Positions 7,776-15,340 are shown, counted from the first letter of the stretch. The stretch: 24,059 bases of DNA from Actinobacteria bacterium UBA3086 (GCA_002367305.1 DFBG01000004.1:1-24059); one strand, 5' to 3'. Translations and numbers: made by a program. The notes: a model not told the origin generated them from the letters alone.

Positions 7776-10523
7776 ATGGCTCGAACTGACTCCCAGAGGC
7801 GGAGCCGGGTGACCATCGTCATCCTTGCGCTGCTGTTCTTCGTGCTTCCGCTACTGACATCCGCAGCGGTCTTCTATACGGACTACCTTTGGTTCGACGA
7901 CTTGGGGCAGACCGACGTTTTCGCCACCACCCTGATGAGCCAAGCGGTCACTGGACTCGCATTCGCGGTGCTCACGTTCCTGATGATCTTCGTGAACGCA
8001 CGCATCGCACGCCGCATGTCTCCTCGGGCAGTACTGACCTCGGTCGGCGACATGCCGCCACAGTTCGAAGAGGCGATCCTTCGCCTTCGCGCCAACGTTG
8101 GTCCGTTCGTCGACCGAATCATCCTTTGGGGTTCCGTGGTGATCGCCGCAGCTATCGGCTTCGGTATGTCGCCTCAGTGGGAAACGATACGCCTGGCCCT
8201 GGCCGCCACTCCGTTCGGTGTGACCGATCCACAGTTCGGCCGCGATGTGGCGTATTACGTGTTCACCCTGCCAGCACTGCGGCTTGTCGCTGACTGGCTT
8301 CCTTCCATCATCGTCCTGGCCACGGTCATCGCGATGTTCATCCATCTCGTCGATGGAGCTATTCAGCCGTGGGCGCGGCTCAAAGGGTTCGCTCCGCATG
8401 TGAAGGCGCATCTTTCGGTGCTTCTGGGTTTCCTCATTGCGAGCAAGGCTTTTGACTACTACCTGGATGTCTATGAGTTGACCCTCTCACCGCGTGGCCA
8501 GGTGACAGGTGCGTCGTACACGGACGTGAAGGCACAGTTGCCCGCCCTGCAGATACTCATCGCGATCGCAATCGCCTCGGCGATCGTGCTACTCGTGAAC
8601 ATTCGTGTGAAAGGCTGGCAACTTCCAGCCATTTCGTTGGGTGTATGGGTCGCCGCTTCGATTCTCGTCGGGTCGGTTTATCCGGCTCTGGTGCAGCAGT
8701 TCCGGGTCGCACCCAACGAGGTTGCCGCTGAAGCTCCGTATATTGAGAGGAACATCTCCTCGACGCGCCGGGCCTTCGGCTTGGATGACATTGAGACTCG
8801 GGCGTTCCCTGCGGGGGAGAACCTCACCGCGCAGGATGTTCTGGACAACGCTGACACGCTCGAGAACGTTCGGCTCTGGGATCCGAGCATCGTCGGCCAG
8901 TCGTATCAGCAGCTGCAGTCGATCCGCCCGTACTATGAGTTCTCGGACGTGGACATCGACCGCTACACCATTGACGGACAGCGACGCCAGGTTCTCGTCT
9001 CTGTGCGAGAGCTCAACGTCAACCAGCTCGCCGACAGGGCGCAAACGTGGGTCAACCAGCACTTGGTCTACACCCATGGATATGGTTTGGTTATGAGCCC
9101 GGTCAGCGAGACCGACTCCCGTGGTCTTCCCAACTTCATCATCCGAGACGTGCCGCCTGAGTCGGACACCGATCTTCTTGTGGATCAGTCTGCGATCTAT
9201 TTCGGCGAGAGTACGCGAGACTACATCGTGGTGAACACGGATACCGAGGAGTTCGACTATCCCGTAGGCGACCAGTTCGCCAAGGCCGAGTACGCCGGTG
9301 TTTCGGGCATTGACGTTGGCGGGGTCGCGCGGAGGGCATCGTTCGCCCTGCGCTTTGGCTCGGCCAAGTTGCTGCTCAGCGAGGCTATCAAGAACGACAG
9401 TCGCGTTCTGTTCGACCGTGACATCTCGACTCGACTCGACAAGCTCGCCCCGTGGCTCTGGTTCGATGGCGATCCTTATCCTGTGGTTGCAGATGGTCGT
9501 GTTGTGTGGGTCGCCGACGCGTACACGTGGTCGGACAGCTACCCGTACGCGGAGCCCTTTGGCGGCGTCAGCTATGTGCGGAACTCCGTGAAGGTGACCA
9601 TCGATGCGTATGACGGAACCACGACGCTGTACGCCTTCGATGCCGAGGACCCGATTCTTGAGACGTGGAGGGAGATCTTCCCCGACTTGGTCAAGGACGC
9701 TTCAGAGATTCCTGACTCGATCCGTGAGCATTTCCGGTATCCCGAGGGCCTGTTCCGTATCCAGGCGGAGGTCTACAAGAACTATCATATGACCGACGCG
9801 CAGGTCTTCTATAACAAGGAGGACAGCTGGGAGCTTCCCGGTGAGCGCGATGGAAAGCCTATGGATCCCTACTACGTGCTCATGCGTCTGCCGGGGGATT
9901 CGGCGGAGAGCTTCCAAATGATCATGCCGTTCACTCCACGCAACAAGGACAACATGATTGGCTGGATGTCGGCCAAGTCCGATCCCGAAGACTATGGCAG
10001 ACGGGTCGTGTACACGTTCCCCAAGGCTCGCGTGATCCTTGGGCCTGAGCAGATCAGTGCACGGATCAATCAGGATGAGACCATCTCACCGCAGTTGACC
10101 CTTTGGAGTCAGCGTGGCAGCCAGGCTGTCTTCGGGAACATGCTGGTGGTTCCGCTGGAGGAGTCGGTCGTCTACATCCAACCTCTCTATCTCCAGGCTG
10201 AGCAGACGGCGATTCCGCAGTTGACCCGAGTACTCGTCGTGTACGCCGATAAGGTCGTCATGGAGCGAGATCTGGAGACGGCGTTACTCAAAGTGTTCGG
10301 GGAGACGGTGCCCGCTTCGGAAGACTCCGGTGCCGATCCGGTCGATTTGGTGGGCGCGGACGCCGCTGCAGCCCGAGACCTCTACGAGCGGGCGCTTGAG
10401 GCGCAGAAGGCAGGCGATTGGGCTCAGTACGGCGAGCTCATCGAGCAGCTCGGCGGCATCCTCAATGAACTAGCCGGTCCGCTTCCAGACGTGTCGATCG
10501 AGAGTACATCTGCAGCCGAGTGA
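7776..10523 (+). CDS. UPF0182 family integral membrane protein
   Basis: The 915-residue product matches the UPF0182 (PF03699) family in length and architecture. Several hydrophobic helices fill roughly the first 310 residues, including an early FYTDYLWFDDLGQTDVF loop characteristic of the family. A long soluble region, predicted to face outward, follows with many conserved aromatic and acidic motifs (GLPNFIIRDVPP, IYFGE, PLYLQ). A C-terminal helical segment (YERALEAQKAGDWAQYGELI) ends the protein. The open frame reaches back to 7710, but ATG 7776 is chosen because ACCGGAGG lies about ten bases upstream and the protein then begins just before its first helix. The biochemical function of the family is unknown. 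It starts 17 bases after the HD-GYP stop, so it may be co-transcribed. Confidence 0.93.
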   Translation: MARTDSQRRSRVTIVILALLFFVLPLLTSAAVFYTDYLWFDDLGQTDVFATTLMSQAVTGLAFAVLTFLMIFVNARIARRMSPRAVLTSVGDMPPQFEEAILRLRANVGPFVDRIILWGSVVIAAAIGFGMSPQWETIRLALAATPFGVTDPQFGRDVAYYVFTLPALRLVADWLPSIIVLATVIAMFIHLVDGAIQPWARLKGFAPHVKAHLSVLLGFLIASKAFDYYLDVYELTLSPRGQVTGASYTDVKAQLPALQILIAIAIASAIVLLVNIRVKGWQLPAISLGVWVAASILVGSVYPALVQQFRVAPNEVAAEAPYIERNISSTRRAFGLDDIETRAFPAGENLTAQDVLDNADTLENVRLWDPSIVGQSYQQLQSIRPYYEFSDVDIDRYTIDGQRRQVLVSVRELNVNQLADRAQTWVNQHLVYTHGYGLVMSPVSETDSRGLPNFIIRDVPPESDTDLLVDQSAIYFGESTRDYIVVNTDTEEFDYPVGDQFAKAEYAGVSGIDVGGVARRASFALRFGSAKLLLSEAIKNDSRVLFDRDISTRLDKLAPWLWFDGDPYPVVADGRVVWVADAYTWSDSYPYAEPFGGVSYVRNSVKVTIDAYDGTTTLYAFDAEDPILETWREIFPDLVKDASEIPDSIREHFRYPEGLFRIQAEVYKNYHMTDAQVFYNKEDSWELPGERDGKPMDPYYVLMRLPGDSAESFQMIMPFTPRNKDNMIGWMSAKSDPEDYGRRVVYTFPKARVILGPEQISARINQDETISPQLTLWSQRGSQAVFGNMLVVPLEESVVYIQPLYLQAEQTAIPQLTRVLVVYADKVVMERDLETALLKVFGETVPASEDSGADPVDLVGADAAAARDLYERALEAQKAGDWAQYGELIEQLGGILNELAGPLPDVSIESTSAAE

Positions 10524-10540
10524 ATGATCGTCGGCGTGTC

Positions 10541-10569
10541 GTGCGGCATCCGCTACCGAGGTGCCGCAC
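10541..10569 (+). terminator. GC-rich hairpin after the UPF0182 gene, possible weak terminator
   Basis: An exact 8-bp inverted repeat (GTGCGGCA at 10541-10548, TGCCGCAC at 10562-10569) with a 13-base loop lies 17 bases after the UPF0182 stop. It is not followed by a T run, so intrinsic termination would be inefficient. It may instead protect the 3' end of the transcript. Confidence 0.35.
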
Positions 10570-10580
10570 GGGCGTCGGCG

Positions 10581-10609
10581 TGGCTTCTGCGGGATATTTC
10601 TGGTAGAAT
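10581..10609 (+). promoter_or_regulatory. Putative extended -10 promoter for the RlpA-like gene leader
   Basis: TGGTAGAAT at 10601-10609 is a TGn-extended -10 element. The -35 position 17 bases upstream (TGGCTT at 10581-10586) is a poor match, as often seen with extended -10 promoters. Transcription would begin near 10616, just upstream of the structured leader. Confidence 0.4.
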
Positions 10610-10615
10610 CCATCG

Positions 10616-10947
10616 CTGTTGTTAAAAAAGGTGCCCCTGAGAGTGTGGCCGTGGGACGATCGGAGCGGCCTGAAGGACCGATCTCAGGGACATAGAGAAA
10701 TCCGATCGAATCGGAAAGGCCGGTCCGCATAACTGCGGCAGGAGCGACCGACTACCCGTAACTAGGTCCGACGCCGAAAAGCATAGTTTTGCTTCTTCTG
10801 GTAAGAGACGACGGCCGATTGGTCGATTCAGACTCTCTGCCGGGTGTGAGACAGCCTCCACCCCTTCCCCCGATTCAACTCCGCTGTCTGGATATCTCTG
10901 GTATCCCTTTGCCTCCCGCGCCGTCGTCTGTCCTGCAGTCTTCATAC
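10616..10947 (+). promoter_or_regulatory. Structured leader RNA, class not recognised, upstream of the RlpA-like gene
   Basis: Between the putative promoter and the RlpA-like start lie more than 300 bases with several perfect short helices. CCCTGAGA (10635-10642) pairs with TCTCAGGG (10682-10689). Inside it, GGCCG (10647-10651) pairs with CGGCC (10666-10670). CCGAT-CGA-ATCGG forms a hairpin at 10702-10714. CGGTC (10721-10725) pairs with GACCG (10746-10750) around a CCGCA-TAAC-TGCGG hairpin that shares a base with it. An AAGCA/TGCTT hairpin lies near 10788-10806. GATCGG (10658-10663) can alternatively pair with CCGATC (10678-10683), competing with the outer helix. I compared it from memory with the c-di-AMP (ydaO), c-di-GMP, SAM, TPP, M-box and T-box consensus cores and found no convincing match. 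It could be a riboswitch or simply a long untranslated region. Confidence 0.4.
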
Positions 10948-10957
10948 GGAGGTTCAT

Positions 10958-11584
10958 GTGAGTTTCAGCAAGTGGTTCGTCGACAAGACGCGCGTGTCTG
11001 TCGCAACCCTGATCGTGCTCGTTCTGGGAGTGGCCGCTTTGGCGACCGCCAGTGCGCAGCCGATGATGTCGGCATGGGCGACCTCTCCCGCCGTTCCCGC
11101 TGGACAACTGGGCGTGGGCATCAACCACGTCGAGCCGATTCTGGAGGGTGTCGATACCAACTCCAAGATTCCGACCGCATCAGTGGATACCACGCGCGCA
11201 CTGCTCATCGCATCCGCAGCGCCGCTGAAAGCGGCACCTGTTCCTAGGCGTGTTGCTGTCGCACCTCGTGCGAGCACTTCGTCGGCAAGCCGCGCCGGGG
11301 CGACTGGATGGACCAGTGCCAAGGTCTCCTGGTACGGTCCGGGCTTCTACGGCAATACCATGGCCGGCGGAGGAGTTCTCACCGCCGACAGCATGGTAGT
11401 CGCACACAAGACGCTCCCCTTTGGCACACGCGTGCAGTTCGAGTACAACGGCCGTACGGTGACCGCAGTGGTGCAGGATCGCGGTCCCTTCATCGCAGGT
11501 CGCGTGTTCGATCTGGGTCCGGGTACTGCTCGTGCGTTGGGTTTCAACGGAGTCCATACGATCAGCTATCGGATCCTCGGCTAG
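10958..11584 (+). CDS. Secreted RlpA-like double-psi beta-barrel (3D-type) protein
   Basis: The 208-residue protein starts at GTG 10958 with GGAGG five bases upstream. Residues 12-33 form one hydrophobic segment after a basic stretch (signal peptide or anchor). A low-complexity Ala/Pro/Ser linker follows to about residue 118. Residues 120-208 match the RlpA-like double-psi beta-barrel: VSWYGPGFYG (W125), AHKTLPFGTRVQF, VVQDRGPFIAGRVFDLGPG (D174) and a terminal ISYRIL. Such domains act on or bind peptidoglycan; RlpA is a lytic transglycosylase in some bacteria, and related actinobacterial domains occur in resuscitation and cell-wall remodelling proteins. The precise activity is not proven. The gene stands alone between a long structured leader and a strong terminator, so it is probably monocistronic and leader-regulated. 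Confidence 0.88.
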   Translation: MSFSKWFVDKTRVSVATLIVLVLGVAALATASAQPMMSAWATSPAVPAGQLGVGINHVEPILEGVDTNSKIPTASVDTTRALLIASAAPLKAAPVPRRVAVAPRASTSSASRAGATGWTSAKVSWYGPGFYGNTMAGGGVLTADSMVVAHKTLPFGTRVQFEYNGRTVTAVVQDRGPFIAGRVFDLGPGTARALGFNGVHTISYRILG

Positions 11585-11605
11585 AGCACTCTTTGGGAGA
11601 CAATG

Positions 11606-11646
11606 ACGACGCCGACTGCACTATGCAGTCGGCGTCGTTTCATTTT
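11606..11646 (+). terminator. Strong rho-independent terminator after the RlpA-like gene
   Basis: A perfect 15-bp inverted repeat (ACGACGCCGACTGCA at 11606-11620 with its complement at 11624-11638) has a three-base loop and is followed by TTTCATTTT. It lies 22 bases after the RlpA-like stop. Confidence 0.88.
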
Positions 11647-11704
11647 GGGGTATCTTTCATTACGTACGCTGGGGTCACACAGTTCAAGAGATGAGGGATG
11701 CGGG

Positions 11705-12049
11705 ATGGCGACAAGCCCTGAAGGCGCTCCGCACGACGACGAGCGCGTGAGCATCATTGACGCGATCGCCGATCTGCTCGAGACGCTTGTGGAGTGGCTT
11801 CGCCAAGAGGCTGAAGCCATCGTGCGAGAGAAGGTCGTCGCACCGATTCAGAAACTAGGTCTCACGCTCGCTGCTGCTCAGGCGGCAGGCTGTCTGTTCG
11901 CCGTCGGCATGATATTCGTAGCTGTCGGGCTGTTCATTCTGCTCGCACAGTGGCTGACCTATCCGGGCGCACTTCTTGCGATCGGCGGCGTGCTGCTTCT
12001 CGGTTCAGTGGTGTTCGCCGTGATCAAGATGAGGATGATGCAGAAATGA
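11705..12049 (+). CDS. Holin-superfamily-like membrane protein (Holin-X/PF07332 type)
   Basis: The ATG at 11705 is preceded by GAGGG seven bases upstream and gives 114 residues; the longer open frame would read back through the terminator of the previous gene. An N-terminal acidic/amphipathic helix (residues 13-50, IDAIADLLETLVEWLRQEAE) is followed by two hydrophobic helices (about residues 52-78 and 83-106) joined by a short turn, and a basic C-terminus. This is the layout of the actinobacterial putative holin-X/phage-holin-3_6 family. Despite the name, these are ordinary chromosomal proteins with no demonstrated lysis role, and no phage genes are nearby. The stop overlaps the next start as ATGA, so the two small membrane proteins are translationally coupled. 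Confidence 0.75.
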   Translation: MATSPEGAPHDDERVSIIDAIADLLETLVEWLRQEAEAIVREKVVAPIQKLGLTLAAAQAAGCLFAVGMIFVAVGLFILLAQWLTYPGALLAIGGVLLLGSVVFAVIKMRMMQK

Positions 12050-12228
12050 CCGAAGGACCGCGTCTCACCATCGATGATCTCCGTCACAAGGCCGAAGGTG
12101 TACGCGATCTGGCCAAGGCCGAGGTCACCCATGTCGTGAAGGAAGAGTCCACGAAGGCGATCGTTGTCGGCGTCGCCGCCGTGCTGGTAGCCGTCTCAAT
12201 CGCGTACTATCTGGGCTCTCGTCGCTGA
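12046..12228 (+). CDS. 60-residue single-pass membrane protein
   Basis: The ATG at 12046 overlaps the stop of the holin-like gene by four bases. The product has an amphipathic charged N-terminal half (residues 7-35, rich in Asp, Glu and Lys) and one hydrophobic helix (about residues 38-56), ending in SRR. Such small partners often accompany holin-X-type proteins in Actinobacteria (DUF3618-like context), but I cannot confirm the family. Five bases separate it from the cyanophycin-synthetase-like gene. The cytosolic helix and C-terminal anchor suggest a structural role at the membrane; the function is unknown. Confidence 0.65.
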   Translation: MTEGPRLTIDDLRHKAEGVRDLAKAEVTHVVKEESTKAIVVGVAAVLVAVSIAYYLGSRR

Positions 12229-12233
12229 GATCG

Positions 12234-12704
12234 GTGACTGATTCGGCTCACGCCATCGCTCTGGAGCACGTCACGGTGGAGGGAAAGTCCATCCACGCTG
12301 TCGTGCGCATTCAAGACAGGGATCATCGCCGACTTGTGGGCGACGAGATCGCGGGCAGACTGCTTGCGATGCTGCCAGGCTTGGAGCGCCACTCCTGTGA
12401 GAGCGGTTCTGCGCATGGGATCGTCGCTGAACTCACGGACACCGAGACCGCTCACGCGCTTGAGCATCTGACGCTGGAGATCATGGCGCTAGCGGGTTCC
12501 CCCCGCAGTCTCCGTGGGCTCACCGAGTGGGATTTCGCGCGCGACGGGAAGGGTGTTTTCCGAGTGTCCGTGGATTACGACCGCGATGACGTGGCCGTCG
12601 GCGCGATCAGGGTCGCGCGCGACGTCCTGGAGTGGGTCATGGGTCAGGGGGCGTCGGTAGATATCGAAACTGCGGTGACTCGGCTGTGGGCTCTGCGCGG
12701 CTAG
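12234..12704 (+). CDS. Stand-alone protein resembling the cyanophycin synthetase N-terminal domain
   Basis: The 156-residue product aligns by eye with the N-terminal domain of CphA cyanophycin synthetases. It has LPGLERHSC followed by a Gly-containing segment, a THxxEH-like helix (AHALEHLTLEIMALAG), and GKGVFRVSVDYDRDD followed by the ALxxA-type final helix. These match the family landmarks LPxLxxHxC, GHxxEHVALELQxLAG and GxYxVVFEYxDE. In CphA this domain precedes the ATP-grasp and Mur-ligase-like domains and helps bind the polymer. Neither catalytic domain follows here: the frame stops at 12704 and a new promoter begins. The start is GTG 12234 with a weak ribosome site, five bases after the upstream stop. 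Binding of a peptide or polymer is a guess; the similarity itself is fairly strong. Confidence 0.72.
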   Translation: MTDSAHAIALEHVTVEGKSIHAVVRIQDRDHRRLVGDEIAGRLLAMLPGLERHSCESGSAHGIVAELTDTETAHALEHLTLEIMALAGSPRSLRGLTEWDFARDGKGVFRVSVDYDRDDVAVGAIRVARDVLEWVMGQGASVDIETAVTRLWALRG

Positions 12705-12723
12705 GGTTGGCAGACGTCGGCGT

Positions 12724-12753
12724 TTGACCTGCTCAGGGCGTCGATGGTATTCT
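12724..12753 (+). promoter_or_regulatory. Promoter for the T-box/aminotransferase transcript
   Basis: TTGACC (12724-12729) and TATTCT (12748-12753) are 18 bases apart, and a TGG directly precedes the latter, giving an extended -10. The predicted start near 12760 lies four bases before the first T-box hairpin. Confidence 0.6.
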
Positions 12754-12759
12754 CGGCCA

Positions 12760-13006
12760 CAATCCTCTGGCATCACGGCAGAGGCCATAGCAACACCATG
12801 GACGTGAGGGAAGAGGGCGCTTCCGCCCAGCCACCCCTCCATAGGTCCCTCGCCAGTGAGGCCTCGCGGCCTCGGGAAGCGAGTCGGCGCCGGACCGGTA
12901 TACCGGCACTAACGAGGCTCACGCCAGCCGCGAACTGCGGTGAGTGCGAGCGAAGATAGGTGGTACCGCGACGGACCCCTCGCCCTATCAGCGAAGGGTC
13001 TTTTTT
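12760..13006 (+). promoter_or_regulatory. T-box leader controlling the aminotransferase-ddl operon
   Basis: The conserved T-box sequence AGGTGGTACCGCG is at 12958-12970, followed by a GACCCCTCGC/GCGAAGGGTC terminator and six Ts. The bulge reads TGGT, which would pair with an ACCA tRNA end, so the tRNA discriminator base should be A. The 5' part begins with a short hairpin (CCTCTG at 12764-12769, CAGAGG at 12779-12784) with loop GCATCACGG. This resembles the shortened stem I of actinobacterial T-boxes, in which the specifier codon lies in the terminal loop. ATC (Ile) fits that loop and an A discriminator; GCA (Ala) and ACG (Thr) are alternatives. Further helices fill 12800-12950. Uncharged tRNA would stabilise the antiterminator and turn expression on. 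Confidence 0.93.
12974..13006 (+). terminator. T-box rho-independent terminator
   Basis: GACCCCTCGC (12974-12983) pairs with GCGAAGGGTC (12991-13000) with one mismatch and a seven-base loop, followed directly by TTTTTT. Its left arm overlaps the sequence available to the antiterminator, as expected for a T-box. Confidence 0.92.
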
Positions 13007-13032
13007 GTTTCCCTGAGGGTGAGGTGGGAGCG

Positions 13033-14310
13033 ATGGGTACCGCACGAGTGGTGTTCGACAGATGGGATGGGCGCTACGCCGAGAGGCTCGGAAGCGTTCG
13101 TTCGTCGGCGGTTCGCGATCTGTTCGCTGCAGCGTCGCGTTCCGACATGATCAGTTTCGCAGGCGGTATGCCGGAGGTTCGGCAGGTGCCCACGGAAGCG
13201 GTGGCTGAGGCTGCCCGGGATGCGATCCTGCATGAGGGTGCTGCGGCGCTTCAGTACGGCTCGAGCGACGGCAGACCGCAGCTGAGGACCATCATCGTGG
13301 AGCTCATGGCGGAGATCGGCGTGCGCCTCGGGGCTGACGAACTGGTCGTGACTGCGGGGGCCCAACAGGGGCTGGACCTGCTCGCCAAAACATTCCTGGA
13401 TCCCGGCGACGTGATCATCACCGAGGGGCCCACCTATGTCGGTGCGCTGCAGGCGTTCTCGGCATATCAACCGCAGGTCATCTGCATTCCCATGGACGAC
13501 GACGGGATGCGTGTCGATCTGCTCGCCGATGAACTCGCACGCTTGGGGCCGCGCGGTGCGAAGTTCATATACACGATTCCCAACTTCCAGAACCCAGGCG
13601 GGGTGACACTCACGCCAGAGAGACGCAGGCGCCTGCTGGAACTGGCGCGCGAGTACGACATACCCGTGATCGAGGACGATCCCTATGGACGTCTTCGTTT
13701 CGAGGGCGGGCACGTGAAGCCGCTCCGAGCGCTTGACGACGAGGTCATCTATCTCGGTACCTTCTCCAAGATATTCGCACCGGGTCTGCGCTTGGGCTGG
13801 ATGACGGCACCACGGCCCATTCTCGCCAAGGTCCTGCTTACCAAGCAGGCGGCCGATCTCTGTGGCAGCGCGTTCGCGCAAGTCACCGCAGAGCGATACT
13901 TCACGGGGACTCGCTGGCGCAAGGTGCTGCAGGGCCTGACCCGCACGTATGCCGAGCGTCGCGATGTGATGCTCGAGGCGCTGGACGAGCATTTCCCGCC
14001 GGAGGCGCGCTGGACTCGGCCGGAAGGCGGTTTCTTCGTCTGGGTCGAACTGCCGGAGTTCCTCGACGCGAACGCCATGCTTGCCGAAGCTGTCGAGAAT
14101 GGAGTCACGTTCGTTCCGGGTGACGGTTTCTTCCCGGATGAGCGTGGGTGCAACTGTATGCGTCTTGCCTTCTGCTACGCTTCTCCAGACGATATTCGCG
14201 AGGGCGTCGCGCGTTTGGCTTCTGTGCTCGAGGATCGTCTTGAGCTCTACCGAGCATTCATCGCCGCCGGTGCCATTTCTGGCGGCCTCAGGGAAGAGGG
14301 TGCGGCATGA
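13033..14310 (+). CDS. Fold-type I PLP-dependent aminotransferase (MocR/LysN-like aminotransferase domain)
   Basis: ATG 13033, with GAGGTGGGAG just upstream, gives 425 residues; upstream in-frame codons lie inside the T-box. The protein shows the class I/II aminotransferase core: FAGGMP near the N-terminus, LQYGSSDG, TAGAQQGLDLLAK, the IPNFQNPGGVTL substrate/PLP motif, VIEDDPYGRL with the PLP-contacting aspartate, and GTFSKIFAPGLRLGWM with the Schiff-base lysine K246 and the phosphate-binding arginine. The set is typical of the 2-aminoadipate/aromatic/branched-chain aminotransferase branch that also supplies the catalytic half of MocR regulators, but no DNA-binding domain is present. T-box control implies a role in making or balancing the amino acid sensed. 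The stop overlaps the ddl start (ATGA). Confidence 0.92.
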   Translation: MGTARVVFDRWDGRYAERLGSVRSSAVRDLFAAASRSDMISFAGGMPEVRQVPTEAVAEAARDAILHEGAAALQYGSSDGRPQLRTIIVELMAEIGVRLGADELVVTAGAQQGLDLLAKTFLDPGDVIITEGPTYVGALQAFSAYQPQVICIPMDDDGMRVDLLADELARLGPRGAKFIYTIPNFQNPGGVTLTPERRRRLLELAREYDIPVIEDDPYGRLRFEGGHVKPLRALDDEVIYLGTFSKIFAPGLRLGWMTAPRPILAKVLLTKQAADLCGSAFAQVTAERYFTGTRWRKVLQGLTRTYAERRDVMLEALDEHFPPEARWTRPEGGFFVWVELPEFLDANAMLAEAVENGVTFVPGDGFFPDERGCNCMRLAFCYASPDDIREGVARLASVLEDRLELYRAFIAAGAISGGLREEGAA

Positions 14311-15287
14311 GTAGAGAGAAGGTCGCCGTACTCATGGGCGGACGCTCGCTTGAGCGCGAGGTGTCGCTTGCGAGCGGCGAACGAGTGGTCGACGCGCTCA
14401 CCTCGCTGGGCTATCGCGTTCTCGCCCTGGATATCACACCCGAACTGGTCGAGACGCTGCGTGCCGAGCGTCCTGACTGCTGTTACATCGCGCTCCACGG
14501 CAAAGACGGCGAGGACGGCACCATTCAGGAACTTCTCGAGTTCCTGGGCATCCCGTACACTGGTCCCGGGGTGACGGCGTCTGCGCTCGCTTGGGACAAG
14601 GCGGTCGCAAAGCGGCTGTTCTTGGAGAACGACATCCCCACACCACCCTGGGTCACGCTGACGGCCGACGCGTTCAAAGAAGCCGGAGCCGCCACGGCGC
14701 TCGATCTCATCCCCTCGGTAGCCGGCGACTATCCTCTCGTGGTCAAACCCGCCAAGCAGGGTTCCGCATTGGGCCTCAACCGTATCGACGAGGCCTCGCT
14801 TCTTGCCGAGGCATTGCTCACGGCGTTGGGCTATGACGACGCCGCCATTATCGAGAAGTGGATCGACGGGCCCGAGCTGGCGGTCTCAGTGCTCAATGGA
14901 CTTGGTGGCATTGAGGTGCTTCCTCCGGTGGAAATCGTAGCCAAATCCGGACTCTTCGACTTCCAGGCGATGTACACTCAGGGGGAGACGGATTACTTTG
15001 TTCCCGCTCGGCTGCAGATGTCCGTGTTCGCGGAGGTCGAGCGGCTTGCACGCAAGGTTCACGAGTTGCTTGGATGTCGTGATGTGAGTCGGGTCGACAT
15101 GGTCGTCGGCGCGGACGGTACCCCGTACGTGCTCGAGTGCAATACGTCTCCCGGTATGACGCAGACGTCGCTTTTGCCCATGGCCGCGAAGGCGGTGGGA
15201 CTATCTTTCCAAGATGTGGTAGAAAGATTGACACAGGCAGCGCTGTCCCGTCGGGATTCGGGTACAAACTTCAATACCGGCGTGTAG
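14307..15287 (+). CDS. ddl: D-alanine--D-alanine ligase
   Basis: Ddl joins two D-alanines with ATP to make the dipeptide end of the peptidoglycan precursor, in the cytosol. The 326-residue protein is of normal length. It shows the N-terminal GGRSLEREVSLASG motif, ALHGKDGEDGTIQELLEFLGIPYTG, the ATP-grasp lysine segment VVKPAKQGSALG, EKWIDGPELAVSVL, and the metal-binding LECNTSPGMT (E277, N279) close to the C-terminus. The cysteine in ECNTSPG replaces the more usual valine or isoleucine. The start overlaps the aminotransferase stop by four bases, so ddl is inside the T-box-controlled transcript, an unusual coupling of cell-wall synthesis to tRNA charging. Confidence 0.95.
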   Translation: MSREKVAVLMGGRSLEREVSLASGERVVDALTSLGYRVLALDITPELVETLRAERPDCCYIALHGKDGEDGTIQELLEFLGIPYTGPGVTASALAWDKAVAKRLFLENDIPTPPWVTLTADAFKEAGAATALDLIPSVAGDYPLVVKPAKQGSALGLNRIDEASLLAEALLTALGYDDAAIIEKWIDGPELAVSVLNGLGGIEVLPPVEIVAKSGLFDFQAMYTQGETDYFVPARLQMSVFAEVERLARKVHELLGCRDVSRVDMVVGADGTPYVLECNTSPGMTQTSLLPMAAKAVGLSFQDVVERLTQAALSRRDSGTNFNTGV

Positions 15288-15340
15288 GCGGTGCCGGGTC
15301 TGACAGAATAAGCAGTCCTTCAAGACGGAGGTGTTCGCTC

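Noticed and set aside
10616..10800. c-di-AMP (ydaO) riboswitch upstream of the RlpA-like gene
   Set aside because: Context is right, but the conserved GACAGCTAACC and neighbouring core blocks are absent, so I left the class open.
11705..12049. Holin-like protein as a sign of a prophage
   Set aside because: No integrase, capsid, tail or lysin genes are nearby. This protein type is common on actinobacterial chromosomes.
12974..13006. The T-box terminator and the M-box terminator share GACCCCTCGCCCT, suggesting a repeated element
   Set aside because: Shared GC-rich terminator arms can arise independently, and the surrounding sequences are unrelated. No further repeat extends from them.
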